A DNA stretch of 64,000 nt, from contig UQRL01000001.1 in the NCBI GenBank assembly GCA_900543555.1, positions 69,089 to 133,088 of the forward strand, read 5' to 3'. Below, piece by piece: positions 49,552 through 58,845 of the stretch. The notes beneath the pieces were generated by a model. It searched no databases and was not told the origin of the DNA. It worked only from the letters and a program-made list of their open reading frames with translations. The DNA comes from an uncultured Oscillospiraceae bacterium. GTDB lineage: Bacteria > Bacillota > Clostridia > Oscillospirales > Acutalibacteraceae. The translations under genes were made by a program, and so were the position numbers. The stretch's first letter is position 1, and the number at the start of each line of letters is the position of its first letter.

Positions 49552-50418
49552 TTATAAGTTCCAGTCCGGGATGAACTGCTTCCCCCGGGCGGCCCGCTCC
49601 TGGGTAAAGCCCTCCAGCCCCAGGGCAAAGAGGGCGTCCTCCACCTTTTCCTGCTCCCGGCGGGTGATGGCCCGCTGCAGCTCCGGGAAGGGGGAGAGGT
49701 CCCCGCAGGGGGTGTACTGGGCCATCAGGCTGACGGGGATGCCGGGGAACTCCTCCCGGATGCGGCCCAGGCAGGCAATGGAGTTCCTGGTGTGGCCCGG
49801 CAGGATGAGGTGGCGGATGAGCACCCCCCGCTTCATCAGGCCGTCCTCCCCGTAAACGGGCGGCCCCACCTGGCGCACCATTTCCCGGATGGCCGCCCGG
49901 GCCGCCTGGGGATAGTCCTCCGCGTGGGAGAGCTGCTTCGCCAGGTCCGGGCCGTCGTATTTGTAGTCGGGCAGGTAGATGTCCACCAGGCCCTCCAGGG
50001 CTTTCAGGGTCTCCACCTTTTCGTAGCCGGAGGTGTTGTACACCACAGGCACGGGCAGCTTTTTCACCTGCAGCGCCTGGCGCACCTGGGGCACGAAATG
50101 GGTGGGGGTCACCAAATTGATGTTGTGGGCCCCCTGGCCGATCAGGTCAAAAAAGATGCCGGACAGCTCCTGGGGCGTGACCTCCCGCCCCGAAACGGGC
50201 CCGTGGCTGATCTGCCCGTTCTGGCAGAACACGCAGCCCAGAGGGCAGCCGGTGAAGAACACCGCCCCGCTGCCCCGGGCGCCGCTGATGGGAGGCTCCT
50301 CCCAAAAGTGGAGGGCGGCCCGGGCAATGCGCATCCTCTCCCCGCTGCGGCACACGCCCGCCCCGGCGCTTTCCCGGGGCACGCCGCAGTTTCGGGGGCA
50401 CAGGCGGCAGGCCTTCAT
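49552..50418 (-). CDS. Radical SAM protein, PflX-like (COG1313)
   Basis: A 288-aa protein. The cluster motif GCPLGCVFCQNGQIS is CxxxCxxC, and an N-terminal CRLCPRNCGVPR knot holds additional cysteines, the mark of PflX-type proteins related to pyruvate formate-lyase activases. The conserved INLVTPTHFVP and YNTSGYEKVETLK segments agree. The target is unknown. The ATG overlaps the stop of the upstream fusion gene by 4 bp, so the two are co-translated. Confidence 0.88.
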   Translation of the reverse strand: MKACRLCPRNCGVPRESAGAGVCRSGERMRIARAALHFWEEPPISGARGSGAVFFTGCPLGCVFCQNGQISHGPVSGREVTPQELSGIFFDLIGQGAHNINLVTPTHFVPQVRQALQVKKLPVPVVYNTSGYEKVETLKALEGLVDIYLPDYKYDGPDLAKQLSHAEDYPQAARAAIREMVRQVGPPVYGEDGLMKRGVLIRHLILPGHTRNSIACLGRIREEFPGIPVSLMAQYTPCGDLSPFPELQRAITRREQEKVEDALFALGLEGFTQERAARGKQFIPDWNL

Positions 50419-52097
50419 CCCTGCAGCGCCAGCATGGCGCAGTTGCTGCCCCGCTGGCCCCTGGTCTTCCGGTGGGAGAAGATCAAGTCGCTTTCGCACA
50501 TGGTGCACACCTGGCCCACGGCGATGTTCTCCTCCTTCACGCCGGCGGAAAGGAGGAACTGCCGGTTGCACTCCCACAGGTCCACATGGTATTTCTCCCG
50601 CTGGGGCCCGGCGACGAACCGCTCCCAACGGGGCAGCTTCATAAACTCCTGGGCCACGGGCTCGTCCACCTCGAAGCAGTCCTTGCCGATGGAGGGCCCA
50701 ATGCCCACCCGCAGTGCCTCTGGCCGGGTGCCAAATTCCTGGGCCATGCGCTCCACCATGGCTCTCGCCATGCCCATGGCAGTGCCCCGCCAGCCCGCGT
50801 GGGCCAGGCCGATGGCCCGGTGCTCCTGGTCGTAGAAGTACAGGGGCACGCAGTCGGCGCAGTAGATGACCAGGGTGACGCCGGGGTCATTGGTGCACAG
50901 GCCGTCGATAGATTCCATATCCTTTTCCCGCCAAATGCCAATGCCCCGCTGGGCCTTCTCCACCCGGCGGATGTTGATGTGGTGGTCCTGGGCGCCGCAG
51001 ACTAAAGAGTCCGGGTCAAACCCGGCGGCGGCGCAGAACAGGCGGTAGTTCTCCTCCACCCGTTCCGGCTCGTCGCCCCGGCCAAAGCCCAGGTTCATGG
51101 CGGCGAACTCATTTTCACTGACCCCGCCCACGCGGGTGGTAAAGGCGTGGTTCACGCCCTCCAATCCCTTCCAGGCGGAAAAACGCAGCACCCCCACGCC
51201 CTGGGGCAGGGTGAGCTCCATATTCCCCAGGGGTCCGGGGGCAGCCTGTCGGGGGGCTTGGATATCCGGCAGGGGAAATGTTTTCTTGTTCACAGTCAAT
51301 CCCTCATATTTCTGCTTGATGGTGAGCCTTCCGGCAAACAGGTGGCCGCAGCATGTGCAGCGGAAATCTGCCCGAAAGCTCTTGTTCTTCACGTTCCAGC
51401 GGGTCAGGCGGCGGCTTTCCCGGCCGCACCTGGGGCAGGGAAAACGCAGGTGGCTCTTCTCCACCAGGGGGCTGCGCAGGTCGCAGATATAGGTGGTCTT
51501 AAAGGTGATGCGCCGGTAGAACTCCCGGTCGCACAGGTCGATATAGGGGGCGATGGCCCCGGGGTCGTAGATCTTCCGCAGGATCTCCAGGGTCATGCGG
51601 CTGTCATCCAGGGCGCGGTGGTGCTCCATGCCAGAGACATCCAGCCCCAAAAGCTCCGCCGCCTTGGAGAGGCCCACCTGTTCCCGCCGCCCCAGGCCCA
51701 TGCGGTCTTGGGCAAACACCTGCAGGTCGCAGTAGCGGGAGAGGAAGGGCACATGCTCATCCCCGCTGAAGTACCGGCAGTTCTCAATGAGGGTTAAAAT
51801 ATCTGAAGTGCCCCAGGTCATCACCACACAGTCCCCAGCCCAGCGCTTGAACCGGCTGACCGCCTGCATAAAGGTGGCCCCCCCTGTCAAGGTTTCATCC
51901 GTGATGCTGGTAAGGGTGGAGATGGTAGAACTGATGTGCTTTGCCACCTGGGGTTTGACAAAGCAGGAGAAGGTGGCCTTCTCCGAAAGGTCCGGGCCGC
52001 ACTTCACAGCGCCAAATTCGATGATTTCATTGATATAGCCCTTCAGCCGCCGGCTGTAGGTGCCGTTCCACTCCAGGTCTAAAATGACAATGTCCAA
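50415..52097 (-). CDS. Fusion: DEDDh exonuclease - zinc ribbon - PgeF (YfiH/DUF152) enzyme
   Basis: A single open frame of 560 aa. Residues 1-190 are a DnaQ/RNase-T-type 3'-5' exonuclease: Asp7 and Glu9 in LDLEWNG, Asp99, and HHRALDD with His159/160 and Asp164. Residues 220-252 form a zinc ribbon (CPRCG, CTCCG). Residues 293-560 are a complete PgeF domain: HAFTTRVGGVS, GAQDHH, CADCVPL and LAHAGWRGTAMGM, with likely zinc ligands His372, Cys416 and His433. PgeF cleaves purine nucleosides. The start is TTG 52097 behind AAAGGAGG. The linker contains NMELTLPQG, which looks like the start of a once separate PgeF, but no stop codon or strong ribosome site intervenes. Confidence 0.88.
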   Translation of the reverse strand: MDIVILDLEWNGTYSRRLKGYINEIIEFGAVKCGPDLSEKATFSCFVKPQVAKHISSTISTLTSITDETLTGGATFMQAVSRFKRWAGDCVVMTWGTSDILTLIENCRYFSGDEHVPFLSRYCDLQVFAQDRMGLGRREQVGLSKAAELLGLDVSGMEHHRALDDSRMTLEILRKIYDPGAIAPYIDLCDREFYRRITFKTTYICDLRSPLVEKSHLRFPCPRCGRESRRLTRWNVKNKSFRADFRCTCCGHLFAGRLTIKQKYEGLTVNKKTFPLPDIQAPRQAAPGPLGNMELTLPQGVGVLRFSAWKGLEGVNHAFTTRVGGVSENEFAAMNLGFGRGDEPERVEENYRLFCAAAGFDPDSLVCGAQDHHINIRRVEKAQRGIGIWREKDMESIDGLCTNDPGVTLVIYCADCVPLYFYDQEHRAIGLAHAGWRGTAMGMARAMVERMAQEFGTRPEALRVGIGPSIGKDCFEVDEPVAQEFMKLPRWERFVAGPQREKYHVDLWECNRQFLLSAGVKEENIAVGQVCTMCESDLIFSHRKTRGQRGSNCAMLALQG

Positions 52098-52114
52098 CCG
52101 GAGGCCTCCTTTCG

Positions 52115-52260
52115 CCCAGTGCCTGGGCTCTCAATTCGCGCCCGTGCAAACAATTAGCTCGCGTTCGCGGGGGTTGCACCCCTGGCAATTCGCGCCCTGG
52201 GGCGGTGAGCTACGCTCACGCCTGTGCAAACAATTAGCTCGCGTGCGCGCCGCAGGCGGG
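52115..52260. repeat. Direct repeats, period 80 bp, with paired-stem hairpin
   Basis: A 21-bp identical sequence at 52144-52164 and 52224-52244 (starting GTGCAAACAATTAGC). Also GCCCAGTGCCTGGGC at 52114-52128, CAATTCGCGCCC twice, and a hairpin GGCGGTGAGC-TAC-GCTCACGCC at 52200-52222. A related copy lies at 52607-52700. No coding sequence is visible. Confidence 0.7.
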
Positions 52261-52368
52261 GAAACGGTTTCTTCCCCTTGCCCGGGCGCTTCTTACTTTT
52301 TTAGAACGTATCGATCTTTCTCAGAGGGAAGCGCCTTTCCGGCGCCCCCACGGCTTGCGATGAAAACT

Positions 52369-52595
52369 TGGCACTGTTGGCGAAAAACCCAGTGTTTATG
52401 CGGGTTTGCGAACAGTGCCAGGTGGCACAGTTCAACGGGAAATGGCACTGTTCAGAGAAAGGATATTTCTTAACTAGAAATAAACTTTATCAATTTAAAG
52501 CTACAAAGTGCGCCAAATCATGCCGAACAGTGCCATATGGCACTGTTCAAAAACCCAGGTTTTATGCGGGTTTGAGCCCAACAGTGCCATTTCCC
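52369..52595. repeat. Palindromic-word element B
   Basis: The word TGGCACTGTT occurs at 52369, 52443 and 52538, with variant TGGCACAGTT at 52423; its inverse AACAGTGCCA occurs at 52411, 52526 and 52580. The middle pair, 52526-52547, is a perfect 22-nt palindrome with TA centre. Core units AAAAACCCAGTGTTTATGCG... (52383-52407) and AAAAACCCAGGTTTTATGCG... (52549-52573) each lie between a word and its inverse. GGGAAATGGCACTGTT (52437-52452) and its exact complement (52580-52595) form a 16-bp terminal inverted repeat of a 159-bp sub-element. The centre, about 52455-52510, is AT-rich. Confidence 0.85.
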
Positions 52596-52606
52596 TCTCT
52601 CAAGCC

Positions 52607-52800
52607 GCCCAGTGCCTGGGCACTCAAGTCGCGCTTTGGGGCGGCGGCTACGGCCGCGCCTGTGCTGACAGCCAGCGCACGTCCGCGCCCTGTGCCTGGG
52701 CACTCAAGTCACGGTCCTGGTCCCCGGTGGGGACCGTTCAGGACCGACCGAGGCGGCAGCCGAGACCGCCGCTTTGGGGCGGCGGGGTTTTCTGAGGGCG
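52607..52800. repeat. Further copies of the intergenic GC-rich repeat
   Basis: GCCCAGTGCCTGGGC then ACTCAAGTCGCG, and a hairpin GGGGCGGCGGC-TA-CGGCCGCGCC at 52638-52660 in the place held by a different stem at 52199-52222. TGTGCCTGGGCACTCAAGTC occurs again at 52691. A TTTGGGGCGGCGG string repeats at 52635 and near 52772. Up to 52918 I see no gene. Confidence 0.6.
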
Positions 52801-52918
52801 GCTGGCAAGCGGCCCTCGCTTGGGTCCGTGGCCGGTCCGGGCGGCTTTTCCCTTTGCCCTGCTTGAGATCCCGGCCCTACTTGAGATCACAAAATGATTC
52901 AGAGCGCTGAAAAAGCTA

Positions 52919-53046
52919 GGAAATACCTGGGTTTTCCGCACTTCATCACATGATGAAGTGCGAAGTGTTTTCGGCCCGCTCTGCATCATATGATGAAGTG
53001 CGCAGCCCGCATAAAACCTGGCTTTTTGCCGCATTTCATCATTTCC
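52919..53046. repeat. Palindromic-word element C
   Basis: The word TGATGAAGTG occurs at 52951 and 52991; its inverse CACTTCATCA at 52939, with partial CATCA at 52984 and CATTTCATCA at 53032. Pairs are separated by CA and TA exactly as in elements A and B. The core CCCGCATAAAACCTGG then CTTTTTGCC lies at 53006-53030 between a word and its inverse. Ends GGAAAT (52919) and ATTTCC (53041-53046). The tail TTTCCATTTCTCAAGCCCTG is shared with A and B. Confidence 0.8.
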
Positions 53047-53130
53047 ATTTCTCAAGCCCTGGGGCAACAGGTTTTGTGCTGTCCCAAGAGGGGGACATCC
53101 GTCCCCCCATTTTTGCTGACGCTTAGGAAG

Positions 53131-53214
53131 GCAGGGGCGCTGCCCCTTGCAACCCCCTTAGGGTCACGAGACGCTGTCTCGCGCTCTGCAAGCCTTTTGA
53201 AAAAGGCTTGAGCG
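53131..53214 (-). repeat. Hairpin string downstream of typA
   Basis: Read on the minus strand: TTTTCGCT, a palindrome with 10-bp arms and 2-nt loop (53210-53189, CAAGCCTTTT arms), CAGAGCG, a 15-nt hairpin CGAGAC-AGC-GTCTCG (53181-53167), GACCC connector, then GGGGC-AGC-GCCCC (53146-53134) inside GCA/TGC. The same order with other stems lies at 63875-63950. It is about 120 nt past the typA stop. The interval 53215-53329 contains additional short stems but no gene. Confidence 0.7.
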
Positions 53215-53329
53215 AAAACTTTACTTGTCTCTATCTGACTCGGGCGCGGGCTTTTGGGCTAGCGTCTTTCAGCCAGCTCCGGCGCCTTTAAGCGCCGTTC
53301 GCGACTTGTCCCGTCCGGCCACGGACCGG

Positions 53330-55156
<1,827 letters not shown>

Positions 55157-55266
55157 ATCCCATCGTTCCTTTCTGCGGAGTGCCTGGTTTTTTGAATCCG
55201 CGGGGGCGCTTCCAGGCCTTTTCGCATTCCAATTTCACAAAGCGCTCGTTTCACATTAACCGATTT

Positions 55267-55295
55267 ATTATAGCACCAAACAGCCCGCTTGAAAA
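55267..55295 (-). promoter_or_regulatory. Extended -10 promoter of typA
   Basis: Minus strand TTTTCA (55295-55290), 17 bp, TATAAT (55272-55267) preceded by TGC. Confidence 0.78.
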
Positions 55296-55305
55296 GCCCG
55301 AATTT

Positions 55306-55328
55306 GGCCAAAAACCTGGGTTTTTGCC
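55306..55328. repeat. Single core hairpin element E upstream of the typA promoter
   Basis: GGC (55306), AAAAACCTGGGTTTTT (55310-55325), GCC (55326). Same core and same orientation relative to the promoter as element D at 19304-19350; it ends 10 bp from the -35 hexamer. No flanking word pair is visible. Confidence 0.55.
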
Positions 55329-55414
55329 GCCCCTCCCTCCCTTGGTTGATTGTAGACAAAAGGGAGCGGGCTGCCCCCGCACTTTTTGGATGCGGGGCAC
55401 TTTGGGACCGCCGC

Positions 55415-55443
55415 TTGCATCTTGGGGGGATTTCCTGTAAAAT
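55415..55443 (+). promoter_or_regulatory. SigmaA promoter of the MATE transporter
   Basis: TTGCAT (55415-55420), 17 bp, TAAAAT (55438-55443). Confidence 0.72.
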
Positions 55444-55481
55444 AGTTGATAAAGCAACAAACTTCCCCCAGAAAGGAACGG

Positions 55482-56888
55482 ATGCAGCCCATGACCAACA
55501 CCCAAGCCAGCGATTTTTCCAAAGGCAGCGTATCCAGCAACATTTTGCGGCTGGCCCTGCCCATGACAGTGGCCCAGCTCATCAACGTGCTGTACAGCGT
55601 GGTGGACCGGATGTACATTGGCCACCTTCCCAACGCCGCCGCGGACGCCCTGACGGGCATTGGCCTTACGTTCCCCATCATTTCCATCGTCACGGCCTTT
55701 GCCAACCTGTTCGGCATGGGCGGTTCTCCCCTGTTCTCCATCGAGCGGGGCCGGGGCCACCTGGACAAGGCCCGGCAGATTATGGGCAACACCTTTTCCC
55801 TGCTGGTGGGCACCGGCGTGGTGCTGACGGCGGTGATCCTGCTCATCAAAAAGCCCCTGCTCTACGCCTTTGGCGCCAGCGACGTGACCTATCCCTACGC
55901 GGATGGGTACATCACCATTTACATCTGCGGCAGTATATTCGTCATGGTCAGCCTGGGTATGAACCAGTTCATCAATGCCCAGGGCTTTGGGCGCAAGGGC
56001 ATGATGACCGTGCTCATCGGCGCGGTGACCAACATTGTGCTGGACCCCATCTTTATCTTCGTGTTTGGCATGGGGGTGCAAGGGGCTGCCCTGGCCACCA
56101 TCCTCTCCCAGTTCCTCTCGGCGGTGTGGGCGGTTTCCTTCCTGCGGGGGAAGAAGGCCCTCATCCGCATCGAGCGGCCCGCCATGAAGCTGAACCCCAG
56201 GCTGGTGTGGCAGATCCTCTGCCTGGGCTTTTCCAGCTTTGTCATGGCCATTACCAACTCCATTGTGCAGGTGGCCTGCAACTCCACCCTGCAGGCCTTT
56301 GGCGGGGACCTGTATGTGGGCGTGATGACCATTCTCAACTCGGTGCGGGAGGTGGTCTCCACCCCCATTAACGGCGTGACCAGCGCCGCCCAGCCGGTGA
56401 TGGGCTTTAACTACGGCGCCCAAAAGTACCGGCGGGTGCGCTCGGGCATATTGTTCACCACGGTTGTCTGCGTGGTTTACACCACCGCGGTGTGGCTGCT
56501 GCTGCTTTTGTTTCCCCGGTTCTTTATCGGCCTGTTCTCCAGCGAAGAGGCCCTGCGGGAGGCCGCTGTTCCCAGCATGCACATCTACTTCTTCGGCTTC
56601 TTTATGATGAGCCTGCAAATGGCCGGCCAAAGCGCCGCCGTGGCACTAGGGCGCTCCAAACAGGCGGTGTTTTTCTCCCTGTTCCGCAAGGTGATCATCG
56701 TCACGCCTTTGACGCTGCTGCTCCCCTATCTCTTTGGCTTGGGAGTGACCGGTGTGTTCCTGGCGGAGCCCATCTCCAACTTCATCGGGGGCGGGGCCTG
56801 CTACATCACCATGCTGCTGACCATCTGGCGTGAAATGGCGCGCAAAGAGCGGGAGACGGCCCCAAAGCCCGTCCAGCAGCGCCCATAG
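55482..56888 (+). CDS. MATE family efflux transporter
   Basis: A 468-aa protein with 12 membrane helices. N-terminal ILRLALPMTVAQLINVLYSVVDRMYIGHL and mid-protein GVTSAAQPVMGFNYGAQKYRR are the conserved MATE segments, the latter in the second half repeat. It exports organic cations or drugs using Na+ or H+. The start chosen is ATG 55482 (AAAGGA just upstream); ATG 55491 is equally plausible. Monocistronic. Confidence 0.92.
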   Translation: MQPMTNTQASDFSKGSVSSNILRLALPMTVAQLINVLYSVVDRMYIGHLPNAAADALTGIGLTFPIISIVTAFANLFGMGGSPLFSIERGRGHLDKARQIMGNTFSLLVGTGVVLTAVILLIKKPLLYAFGASDVTYPYADGYITIYICGSIFVMVSLGMNQFINAQGFGRKGMMTVLIGAVTNIVLDPIFIFVFGMGVQGAALATILSQFLSAVWAVSFLRGKKALIRIERPAMKLNPRLVWQILCLGFSSFVMAITNSIVQVACNSTLQAFGGDLYVGVMTILNSVREVVSTPINGVTSAAQPVMGFNYGAQKYRRVRSGILFTTVVCVVYTTAVWLLLLLFPRFFIGLFSSEEALREAAVPSMHIYFFGFFMMSLQMAGQSAAVALGRSKQAVFFSLFRKVIIVTPLTLLLPYLFGLGVTGVFLAEPISNFIGGGACYITMLLTIWREMARKERETAPKPVQQRP

Positions 56889-56921
56889 GCTCTGCGGAAA
56901 CACTCTATAACTGCGAAAAAG

Positions 56922-56947
56922 GAGGGAAGGCCCCGGGGCCTTCCCTC
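56922..56947. terminator. Bidirectional terminator
   Basis: A 26-nt perfect palindrome with arms GAGGGAAGGCCCC. On the minus strand it is followed by TTTTTCGC, serving the RsgI-like gene; the plus-strand tail is weaker. Confidence 0.85.
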
Positions 56948-56950
56948 TCT

Positions 56951-57715
56951 TTATGACGGTTTCCCTTTTCTCTGTTGGCGGCCCTGGCCCGTTCCCTGGC
57001 CCCGGCCCTCTCCGTTCTGGCCCTGGCCGTGGCCGCCCTTCCCCTGGCCTTGGGAGGCGCTTTCCTCCGTGGGCTGGCTTTCCACGCCCTCCTCTTGGGC
57101 AGGGGCTTGGCCTTGGCCGGAAAGCTCCTCCAGCAGGTCCCGCAGCTGGCGCATGGTCATCGACTGGGCCTCTTCGGGGGTGAACGCCCCATCCAGGGCG
57201 GCGATCTCCGCATAGACCCGGTACTTCCCCAGGGGCAGGCCCGCCGCCTGGGCGGCCTGCCGCTCCTCCCAATCCGCGGACTGGCAGGCCACGTTTTCCC
57301 CGGCGGTGTCCTCCTCCACCTGGCTCAGGACCGCCTGGCACTGGGAGGCATCCTTTCCCGTCACCGTCACAGAGGCTTCCTCCGCCCCATTTAAGAGCTT
57401 TTCCAGCGCTTGCCGGTAGGGCTGCCACAGGCAGGCGCTCTGGGAGGAAGGCTCCACTGCCACCACGGTGCCAAACCGGTTCACCCCCAGCTCCCAGGCG
57501 GGGCCCGCCTCTACACTGAGGTAAACGGTGGGGGTGAAGTACACCCAGCCTCCTGCCGTCATCAGGAACACCGCCAGCGCCGCTGCGGCCGCTGCCCAGC
57601 GCAGCGCGGGCCTGCGCCTGCGCCCCAGGCGCCGGGAGACCCCCTCCCAGGCTTGGGCTTTCACAGCTTCAGGGGGGCGCAGCTGGTCCAAGGCTCTGCG
57701 CACCTGTTCATCCAT
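56951..57715 (-). CDS. RsgI-like membrane anti-sigma factor with Gly/Gln-rich tail
   Basis: A 254-aa protein. Cytoplasmic N-terminus about 1-50, one membrane helix at about 53-72, then YLSVEAGPAWELGVNRFGTVVAVEP, which matches the first outside segment of RsgI-type anti-sigma-I factors (sequence pattern YVSLDINPSIELGVN). A helical middle ends near residue 215, and the last 40 residues are Gly, Gln and Arg (KGGHGQGQNGEGRGQGTGQG). It overlaps the sigma gene by 8 bp. The sensor of the pair is unknown; the tail resembles the Gly/Arg/Gln-rich N-terminus of the secreted protein encoded upstream. Confidence 0.8.
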   Translation of the reverse strand: MDEQVRRALDQLRPPEAVKAQAWEGVSRRLGRRRRPALRWAAAAAALAVFLMTAGGWVYFTPTVYLSVEAGPAWELGVNRFGTVVAVEPSSQSACLWQPYRQALEKLLNGAEEASVTVTGKDASQCQAVLSQVEEDTAGENVACQSADWEERQAAQAAGLPLGKYRVYAEIAALDGAFTPEEAQSMTMRQLRDLLEELSGQGQAPAQEEGVESQPTEESASQGQGKGGHGQGQNGEGRGQGTGQGRQQRKGKPS

Positions 57716-58196
57716 GACTGCCGCCTCCTTCCAACTGGTCCCGCAGGAGCTTGCGGGACCGCTCCAGCAGGGTGTAGACTGTGTTGACGTTTTTTCCCAG
57801 CAGCTTTCCAATCTCAGCGGCCCGGTAGCCCTCATAATAATAGAGGTACACCGCGTCCCGGTACTTGGGGGGAAGGGAGAGCACCGCCCGCAAAAGCTCC
57901 CGGTACTCCTCTTCCACCGGCTGGCCCTGCTGGGAGAGCACCTCCTCCCACGGGGCGGAGCGGCTGCGGAAGGCGTCCCGCAGCAGGTCACGGCTCTCGT
58001 TGATGGCCACCCGCAGCACCCAGGCCTTTTCGTGCTCTGGGCTTTGGAAGGGACGGGTGTGCTGGGCAAACTTCAGCAGCACGTTCTGCAGGATGTCCTG
58101 GGCGTCGTCCCGGTTTTTCAGGTGCACCATGCACACCCGCCACACCATGTCGCCATAGGCGTCCAGCGCCCGGCGGACCTCCTCCTCGCTTCGCAC
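57708..58196 (-). CDS. ECF (extracytoplasmic function) sigma factor
   Basis: A 162-aa sigma-70 family protein with region 2 (YGDMVWRVCMVHLKNRDDAQDILQNVLLKFA) and region 4 (LPPKYRDAVYLYYYEGYRAAEIGKLLGKNVNTVYTLLERSRKLL). Length and domain order are ECF-like although the partner anti-sigma is RsgI-like. It starts 34 bp after the EF-hand-like protein and is followed by its anti-sigma gene with an overlap, so all three lie in one transcript. Confidence 0.92.
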   Translation of the reverse strand: MRSEEEVRRALDAYGDMVWRVCMVHLKNRDDAQDILQNVLLKFAQHTRPFQSPEHEKAWVLRVAINESRDLLRDAFRSRSAPWEEVLSQQGQPVEEEYRELLRAVLSLPPKYRDAVYLYYYEGYRAAEIGKLLGKNVNTVYTLLERSRKLLRDQLEGGGSHG

Positions 58197-58230
58197 TCCC
58201 CTTCCCCCTTTTCAATAAAAACTCAGCGCC

Positions 58231-58572
58231 TTACGCTTTCTGGCCCAGGCAGGCCCAGCGGCCCACGCTGCGGCCTCCCCGGCAGCCCGTCCAGTTGTCG
58301 CAGACCCCGTCGCCATCGGCATCCACAAAGTTCTGGCCGCGGCCCTCCGTCCAGCGGTCGCAGACCCCGTCGCCATCGGCGTCCACAAAGTTCTGGCCGC
58401 GGCCCTCCGTCCAGCGGTCACAGACCCCGTCGCCATCGGCGTCCACAAAGTTCTGGGCCTGGCGGCCGCGGCCCATCCCCTGTCCATGGCGGCCTCCCGC
58501 GGCCAGGGCAGCGGTTCCTCCCAGACTCAGCGCCAACGTCAGGGCCAACAGCAGGGCAAACAGCTTTTTCAT
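58231..58572 (-). CDS. Small secreted protein with three EF-hand-like DxDxDG repeats
   Basis: A 113-aa protein. Signal peptide of about 25 residues (LFALLLALTLALSLGGTAALAAG), a short Gly/His/Arg/Gln segment, then three near-identical 20-residue repeats beginning QNFVDADGDGVCDRWTEGRG, each with the calcium-loop pattern DxDxDGxxxD and one Cys. The last repeat (NWTGCRG) adds cysteines and the end is CLGQKA. It should be exported and bind Ca2+ or another cation. The start ATG 58572 is behind AAGGAGGA. Being first in an operon with a sigma/anti-sigma pair suggests it is part of the sensing or the regulated output. Confidence 0.85.
   Translation of the reverse strand: MKKLFALLLALTLALSLGGTAALAAGGRHGQGMGRGRQAQNFVDADGDGVCDRWTEGRGQNFVDADGDGVCDRWTEGRGQNFVDADGDGVCDNWTGCRGGRSVGRWACLGQKA
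58276..58455 (-). repeat. Three tandem 60-bp coding repeats
   Basis: Units 58396-58455, 58336-58395 and 58276-58335, exact 60-bp period. Units 1 and 2 differ at very few bases, so expansion is recent or kept uniform by recombination. Confidence 0.92.
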
Positions 58573-58705
58573 GGAAAATTCCTCCTTATATTCCGGCCCC
58601 TTGCGGGCCTTTCTATGGGGAATACGAACCAAGACGGCCGTTTCATTCACGGGAGGAGAAAAAATTTCCCCACGGTTTTTCCCGCGGTATCGGGAAGATA
58701 CCCTT

Positions 58706-58714
58706 ATTATACCA
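58706..58714 (-). promoter_or_regulatory. Extended -10 promoter of the EF-hand/sigma operon
   Basis: Minus strand TGG-TATAAT (58714-58706). No good -35 at 17 bp. It leaves a leader of about 125 nt. Confidence 0.55.
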
Positions 58715-58741
58715 CAGGTCTTTGACAATTTTTTATTTATC

Positions 58742-58770
58742 TTGCGAGTTCCCTTGTTTTCGGTTACAAT
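58742..58770 (+). promoter_or_regulatory. SigmaA promoter of the rnf operon
   Basis: TTGCGA (58742-58747), 17 bp, TACAAT (58765-58770), 75 nt before the rnfC start. Confidence 0.72.
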
Positions 58771-58845
58771 GAATTGTGGTACAAGCTTCTTCCATTTTTA
58801 AGAGGAAGCCTGGTTGACCGAACCATAGGAAAGGCTGGTATCATC

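Noticed and set aside
52368..52910. Open frames of 60-180 codons across the repeat region
   Set aside because: They run through palindromes and GC-rich repeats, lack ribosome sites and read as Arg/Pro/Gly strings. The region is better explained as non-coding repeats.
52369..53046. CRISPR array
   Set aside because: Repeats are palindromic words of 10 nt at irregular spacing with a repeated core between them, not unique spacers of constant length, and no cas gene is near.
58276..58455. Dockerin module
   Set aside because: The DxDxDG loops resemble dockerin calcium sites, but repeats are 20 residues, three in number, and lack the dockerin F-hand helices; called EF-hand-like instead.
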